8,992 nt of DNA from Desulfofustis sp. (GTDB lineage Bacteria > Desulfobacterota > Desulfobulbia > Desulfobulbales > Desulfocapsaceae), in contig JARFQM010000176.1 of the NCBI GenBank assembly GCA_029287755.1, positions 1 through 8,992 of the forward strand, in the 5' to 3' direction. Positions 6,448 to 8,992 of this stretch are shown piece by piece. Each line of letters begins with the position of its first letter. Positions within the stretch are counted from its first letter, which is position 1. Under the pieces are notes generated by a model, which was not told where the DNA came from, did no database searches, and worked only from the letters and a program-made list of their open reading frames with translations. The translations under genes were made by a program, and so were the position numbers.

Positions 6448-6957
6448 TCAACTCACCCGATGGGAGTCATCGAGTTCCCGGTAGAGGGCCAGGATACCCG
6501 AGCGAGTCAGTTTTTTTATTCCCAGAGGTTTCAGTAAATCCACCATGGCATTTATCTTGCCTTCGTTGCCGGTCACTTCGACGATATAGGAATCGCTGCC
6601 GGCATTGACCACCTTACCGTTGAATATTTCCACTACCTGCAGCAGTTCGGAACGGTTCTCCGAGGTGACGGCAACGCTGATCAGAGCCATCTCCCTCCTG
6701 ACGGCCTTCTTTTCGTTGGTCATGTCCCTGAGCTTGATTACATCAATGAGCCTCTCCAGCTGCTTCTGGATTTCGATATACTGATCCGGAGTCGCCTTGG
6801 TCTTTATCGTAATTCTCGAGATTTCGGGATTGTGGGTCGGCGCCCCGCAGATGCTCTCCATGTTGTAGCCTCTGCCTGAAAAAAGTCCTGTCACCCGTGA
6901 TGTAACCCCGGGTTTATTGGCTACCAGCATTGTCAGTACATAGAATTGTTCTTCCAT
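6448..6957 (-). CDS. ilvN: Acetolactate synthase small (regulatory) subunit
   Basis: A 169-residue protein, close to the usual length of IlvH/IlvN. The N-terminal ACT domain (about 5-78) has NKPGVTSRVTGLFSGRGYN (14-32), and the C-terminal small-subunit domain runs from about 84 to 160. The valine-site residues known from E. coli IlvH (N11, G14, S17) correspond to N14, G17 and S20, so binding of a branched-chain amino acid is likely retained. The subunit stimulates the catalytic subunit and confers feedback inhibition. Here it comes first in the operon, with the aminotransferase between it and the large subunit, the reverse of the common ilvB-ilvN order. GGGAG lies 7 bases before the ATG. Confidence 0.94.
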   Translation of the reverse strand: MEEQFYVLTMLVANKPGVTSRVTGLFSGRGYNMESICGAPTHNPEISRITIKTKATPDQYIEIQKQLERLIDVIKLRDMTNEKKAVRREMALISVAVTSENRSELLQVVEIFNGKVVNAGSDSYIVEVTGNEGKINAMVDLLKPLGIKKLTRSGILALYRELDDSHRVS

Positions 6958-7060
6958 CTATTTCTCCCTTATGGCTGTGGGCGATCTGGGAAATCGGTGA
7001 TTCCTTGAGGCACCCTGGCGATTCGGGGCGTCTCCAACGGTGAACCATTTTATGCAGTGC

Positions 7061-7090
7061 AATCTACCCGCAAACCAGTGGCGATGACAA
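7061..7090 (-). promoter_or_regulatory. Candidate promoter of the ilvN-aminotransferase-ilvB-like operon
   Basis: TTGTCA (7090-7085, five of six matches) and TAGATT (7066-7061, four of six) are 18 bases apart on the minus strand, about 100 bases before the ilvN ATG. An alternative -10, TAAAAT, is at 7052-7047. The 243-nt gap 6958-7200 otherwise contains no convincing gene, T-box or leader peptide rich in branched-chain codons. Confidence 0.35.
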
Positions 7091-7127
7091 TAGAATTTCT
7101 GATGAAATAGGTGGGCAACGAAGAGAT

Positions 7128-7148
7128 CCTTCGCGCTCCCGGCGAAGG
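7128..7148 (-). terminator. Hairpin downstream of the MerR gene, possible terminator
   Basis: CCTTCGC (7128-7134) and GCGAAGG (7142-7148) are perfect 7-base arms with a 7-base loop, 52 nt after the merR-like stop codon. On the minus strand the second arm is followed by ATCTCTTCGTT, which is only moderately T-rich. It would separate the MerR gene from the ilvN operon. Confidence 0.35.
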
Positions 7149-7200
7149 GTGCCGGATGAGGGTAGAGAAGGGAAAAACAGGGTGCTTGCAGCGTGGGGAT

Positions 7201-7650
7201 TCAGCTCGATGAACTTTTTTTGCCGTTGCCGACAGCACCGTTCTGCCGTTTGGCTATGTCCTGCTCCTTGGCAATCTTTTCCGCTTTGGCATCACCGGCC
7301 AGCCGCAGGGTCTTCGGTACGGCAACATCGACACTGGCGGTGCACGATTCACATACTTCCCTTGGACAGTCGGTGATCTCCCAGCAGGGGGCGTAACGCA
7401 ACAGCTTTTTGATACCGGGAATGGAAATCCCCTCATCATGAATCATCTTGCGAATACAGCCGATCCAGGTAATGTCGTTGGCCGAAAAGAATCGGCGGTT
7501 GCCCTTGCGGGCAGGCTTTACCAGCCCTTCATCCTCATAAATCCTCAGAGTCCGGGGATGCACTCCCAGGATCTGGGCAGCCACCCCTATTGAATAGACC
7601 GGCGTATCCGGAGTGATCGGCTGGACTTCCACATTTTTATTAGATGTCAT
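7201..7650 (-). CDS. MerR-family (HspR-like) transcriptional regulator with four-cysteine tail
   Basis: A 149-residue protein. The MerR winged-helix domain spans about 17-87: YSIGVAAQILGVHPRTLRIYEDEGLV (19-44) is the HTH, with RRFFSANDI as the wing (52-60). Its closest look is to HspR-type MerR proteins (VAA.I.GVHP.TLR.Y...GLV). The usual long dimerisation coiled coil is replaced by a short segment with C89-W90-E91, C95, C100 and C103 (spacing C-x5-C-x4-C-x2-C), which could hold a metal ion or Fe-S cluster. The last 30 residues are Lys/Ala/Ser-rich and probably disordered. AAGGTGG precedes the ATG. It lies between the NrfD gene and the ilvN operon, all on the same strand; its target is unknown, but either neighbour or its own promoter is plausible. 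Confidence 0.85.
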   Translation of the reverse strand: MTSNKNVEVQPITPDTPVYSIGVAAQILGVHPRTLRIYEDEGLVKPARKGNRRFFSANDITWIGCIRKMIHDEGISIPGIKKLLRYAPCWEITDCPREVCESCTASVDVAVPKTLRLAGDAKAEKIAKEQDIAKRQNGAVGNGKKSSSS

Positions 7651-7685
7651 GATTCCACCTTAGAAGAGGTCGGAAACGCCTTCTG

Positions 7686-7725
7686 GTCTCTGTGCCATCC
7701 CGGCAGAGCGGCACGGCACAGAGAC
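7686..7725. repeat. Perfect 11-base inverted repeat between nrfD and the MerR gene
   Basis: GTCTCTGTGCC (7686-7696) and GGCACAGAGAC (7715-7725) match perfectly around an 18-base loop, which also holds an extra GGCAC (7710-7714) repeated directly at 7715-7719. It lies 15 nt past the nrfD stop and 36 nt before the merR-like ATG. It could be a transcript-end or mRNA-stabilising hairpin of the nrfD operon, or an operator. No T run follows on either strand. Confidence 0.5.
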
Positions 7726-7740
7726 TTTGAGCACCCGTGT

Positions 7741-8934
7741 TCAGTGATCCTCGCTCAGGTGGCCCCGGAAGAGTCGCTCACCGGCAAGGAACAGGAATCC
7801 GCAGAAAGCAAAGCCGCCTATAGTAATCAGCCACTCGTGGAGGCTCGGTGCATAGGTGAACAGGTGCGGATAGTCGACCAGTCCCAATCCATGAAAATGG
7901 GGTACCAGCTGACCGACGATCACCAGATCGTAGCGCATGAAGAAAATACCTATCATGCCTGCCACCGAGGCGATGAACAGAACCCTCATGTTGTTGCCGC
8001 GCACTGCCAGAATCAGCGTAAAGGGTATGAGCATGCCCAGCGCCACCTCTCCAACCCAGAAATTGATCGCATAGGGGCCCGACAGAAGCGCCTGCATGGC
8101 TTCATATTTTCCGGGGGGATTGCCGGTAACGCCGGCAATCATCTTCCAGCTGGTGAAAAAGAGAATAACAGCCATCATCAGAGCGCCCATTTTGGCAACG
8201 CTGCTCAGCGACTTTTTCATGTCGTCACTCATTTGCCAGCCGTTTGCCCGGTAGGCCAGATAGGTGAAGAAAATGATCGCCACACAGCCGGACATGGCCG
8301 CCGAGGTGATGAAATAGATGGGCATGTACGGCCCATGCCAGAATTCACGGGCATTGAGCAGACCGAAGACCGCTCCGAGGTTCGAGTGGGCCACGACACC
8401 GGTCAGCAGACCGGCCAGACCGAACATGGTCGCCGTCCTGTGCTGTTCCTTCTGGAGCATGACAAACTCGATCATCATAAAGAACAGGTAGGCGCCGTAG
8501 AGCGTGCCCATCCACCAGATGTTGGAAGTGGGGTTAGCTCCGATAACGTTGCCCACCGGCATCCGCCACGAATTCTCGATCTCAAAGGCAATGACCAGAA
8601 AGCCGGCGACGATGGTGGCAATCGATAAAAAGACGGCCCGTTTGGCTATGGGATTGAAATCTTTGAATCCAAAGACATGGCCGACGGCAGAAACAATACA
8701 GAGTCCGGTAGAGGTAACAACGAAAAATACGTAGGCGGCAATTAACACTCCCCAGGGCACATCCCTGGTTACTCCGAAGGTGTGCTCATGCCCGGCCATG
8801 ATCGAATGAATGCCGAACGCGACACCAACCATTGTCAGAAGTCCGCAAAGCATCACTGCCGTGGTGTATTTCCACGATACAGTTGACTCCAGTCCCCCTT
8901 CCTGAGGCAGAATGCCCGCTAAAAGATTATTCAT
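7741..8934 (-). CDS. nrfD: NrfD/PsrC-family integral membrane subunit of a respiratory oxidoreductase
   Basis: A 397-residue, very hydrophobic protein with about ten predicted helices (roughly 24-46, 59-85, 99-119, 138-160, 167-194, 203-227, 247-268, 288-310, 316-337, 366-388). HGPYMPIYF (200-208) and the C-terminal GQLVPHF...FTYAPSLHEW region are characteristic of NrfD/PsrC/DsrP-type anchors, which exchange electrons between the menaquinone pool and a partner ferredoxin-like subunit. No haem or cluster-binding motif is seen in it, as expected. The ATG at 8934 is chosen over 8955 because AAAGGAG lies 6 bases before it and the upstream ATG has no such site. The Fe-S and catalytic partners should be encoded beyond the right edge. 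Whether the complex handles polysulfide, thiosulfate, tetrathionate or another acceptor cannot be told. Confidence 0.9.
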   Translation of the reverse strand: MNNLLAGILPQEGGLESTVSWKYTTAVMLCGLLTMVGVAFGIHSIMAGHEHTFGVTRDVPWGVLIAAYVFFVVTSTGLCIVSAVGHVFGFKDFNPIAKRAVFLSIATIVAGFLVIAFEIENSWRMPVGNVIGANPTSNIWWMGTLYGAYLFFMMIEFVMLQKEQHRTATMFGLAGLLTGVVAHSNLGAVFGLLNAREFWHGPYMPIYFITSAAMSGCVAIIFFTYLAYRANGWQMSDDMKKSLSSVAKMGALMMAVILFFTSWKMIAGVTGNPPGKYEAMQALLSGPYAINFWVGEVALGMLIPFTLILAVRGNNMRVLFIASVAGMIGIFFMRYDLVIVGQLVPHFHGLGLVDYPHLFTYAPSLHEWLITIGGFAFCGFLFLAGERLFRGHLSEDH

Positions 8935-8992
8935 CACGTGCTCCTTTCTTTCCATTTTGGATTATCTGTCAGTCTCAATACGTTGTGTGATC
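8934..8992 (-). CDS. Possible 3' end of the gene preceding nrfD
   Basis: One minus-strand frame is open from the window edge to a TGA at 8936-8934 whose A is shared with the nrfD ATG (TGATG), giving an 18-residue tail ending NPKWKERST. This stop/start overlap is common in operons and would fit a preceding Fe-S subunit. A second frame stops at 8964-8962 (ending ITQRIETDR), 27 bases before the ATG, and is an equally possible end. The fragment is too short to identify. Confidence 0.3.
   Translation of the reverse strand, partial: SHNVLRLTDNPKWKERST
8941..8947 (-). promoter_or_regulatory. Ribosome binding site deciding the nrfD start
   Basis: AAAGGAG reads on the minus strand from 8947 to 8941, six bases before the ATG at 8934. 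The alternative in-frame ATG at 8955 has only AT-rich sequence without GGAG upstream, so translation from 8934 is much better supported. Confidence 0.75.

Noticed and set aside
6958..7060. Attenuator or T-box leader for the ilvN operon
   Set aside because: No branched-chain-rich leader peptide, no T-box sequence and no terminator with T tract can be seen between the promoter candidate and ilvN.
7050..7238. 62-codon minus-strand frame between the MerR gene and ilvN
   Set aside because: It overlaps the end of the MerR gene, has no clear ribosome binding site and shows no recognisable protein features.
7744..8628. Open frame of about 294 codons on the plus strand opposite nrfD
   Set aside because: It mirrors the membrane protein gene and its translation is a His/Gln/Glu-rich composition typical of the complement of hydrophobic codons.
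1..8992. Mobile elements, CRISPR arrays, tRNA or rRNA genes, or defence-type clusters
   Set aside because: No transposase or integrase motifs, no spaced direct repeats, no cloverleaf or rRNA segments, and all genes belong to metabolism, transport or regulation.

Overview
The window looks like chromosomal DNA of a sulfate- or sulfur-metabolising Desulfobacterota ('deltaproteobacterial') anaerobe. This is an inference from three things: an NrfD/PsrC-type quinone-interacting membrane subunit, a MerR regulator with a Cys-Trp-Glu four-cysteine tail, and the Fis-type end of a sigma-54 activator, all in moderately GC-rich DNA. No mobile element, tRNA, rRNA or CRISPR array is visible. No stretch longer than 300 bases lacks a gene. 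Apart from the 81-base fragment at the left edge, every gene is on the minus strand, so the reading order runs from high to low coordinates.

Layout. (1) 1-81, plus strand: last 26 codons of a Fis-HTH protein, probably a sigma-54-dependent response regulator, ending convergently with the next operon. (2) 238-3226, minus strand: a compact zinc-uptake operon znuA-znuC-znuB-zur (periplasmic binding protein, ATPase, permease, Fur-family repressor). Its genes are 11 nt apart, overlapping by 8 nt, and 7 nt apart. Upstream of znuA lie two adjacent perfect palindromes overlapping a plausible promoter, a likely site for autoregulation by the last gene. (3) 3444-6957, minus strand: a three-gene unit of an acetolactate synthase regulatory subunit (ilvN), a class I PLP aminotransferase, and an acetolactate-synthase-like ThDP enzyme (ilvB-like). 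The two synthase subunits are in reverse of the usual order and split by the aminotransferase. The catalytic subunit departs from the AHAS consensus at several active-site positions. (4) 7201-7650, minus strand: a MerR/HspR-like regulator with a Cys cluster. (5) 7741-8934, minus strand: an NrfD/PsrC-family integral membrane protein, probably the distal gene of a respiratory complex operon that continues past the right edge. A possible end of the preceding gene overlaps its start codon.

How the parts work together. The zinc operon is self-contained: ZnuA captures Zn(II) outside the inner membrane, ZnuB/ZnuC import it, and the Fur-family protein would shut the promoter off when zinc is sufficient. 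The IlvN/aminotransferase/IlvB-like unit points to pyruvate-derived 2-keto acid and amino acid chemistry, feedback-controlled through the ACT domain, with its real substrate uncertain. The MerR protein and NrfD gene belong to an energy-metabolism locus. The most unusual item is the split acetolactate-synthase-like operon with its altered catalytic subunit. I do not see evidence for a wholly new system such as a defence island or retroelement.

Several starts were moved inward from the longest possible reading frame (znuA, the aminotransferase, nrfD) on the basis of signal peptide, start-codon type and ribosome binding site.
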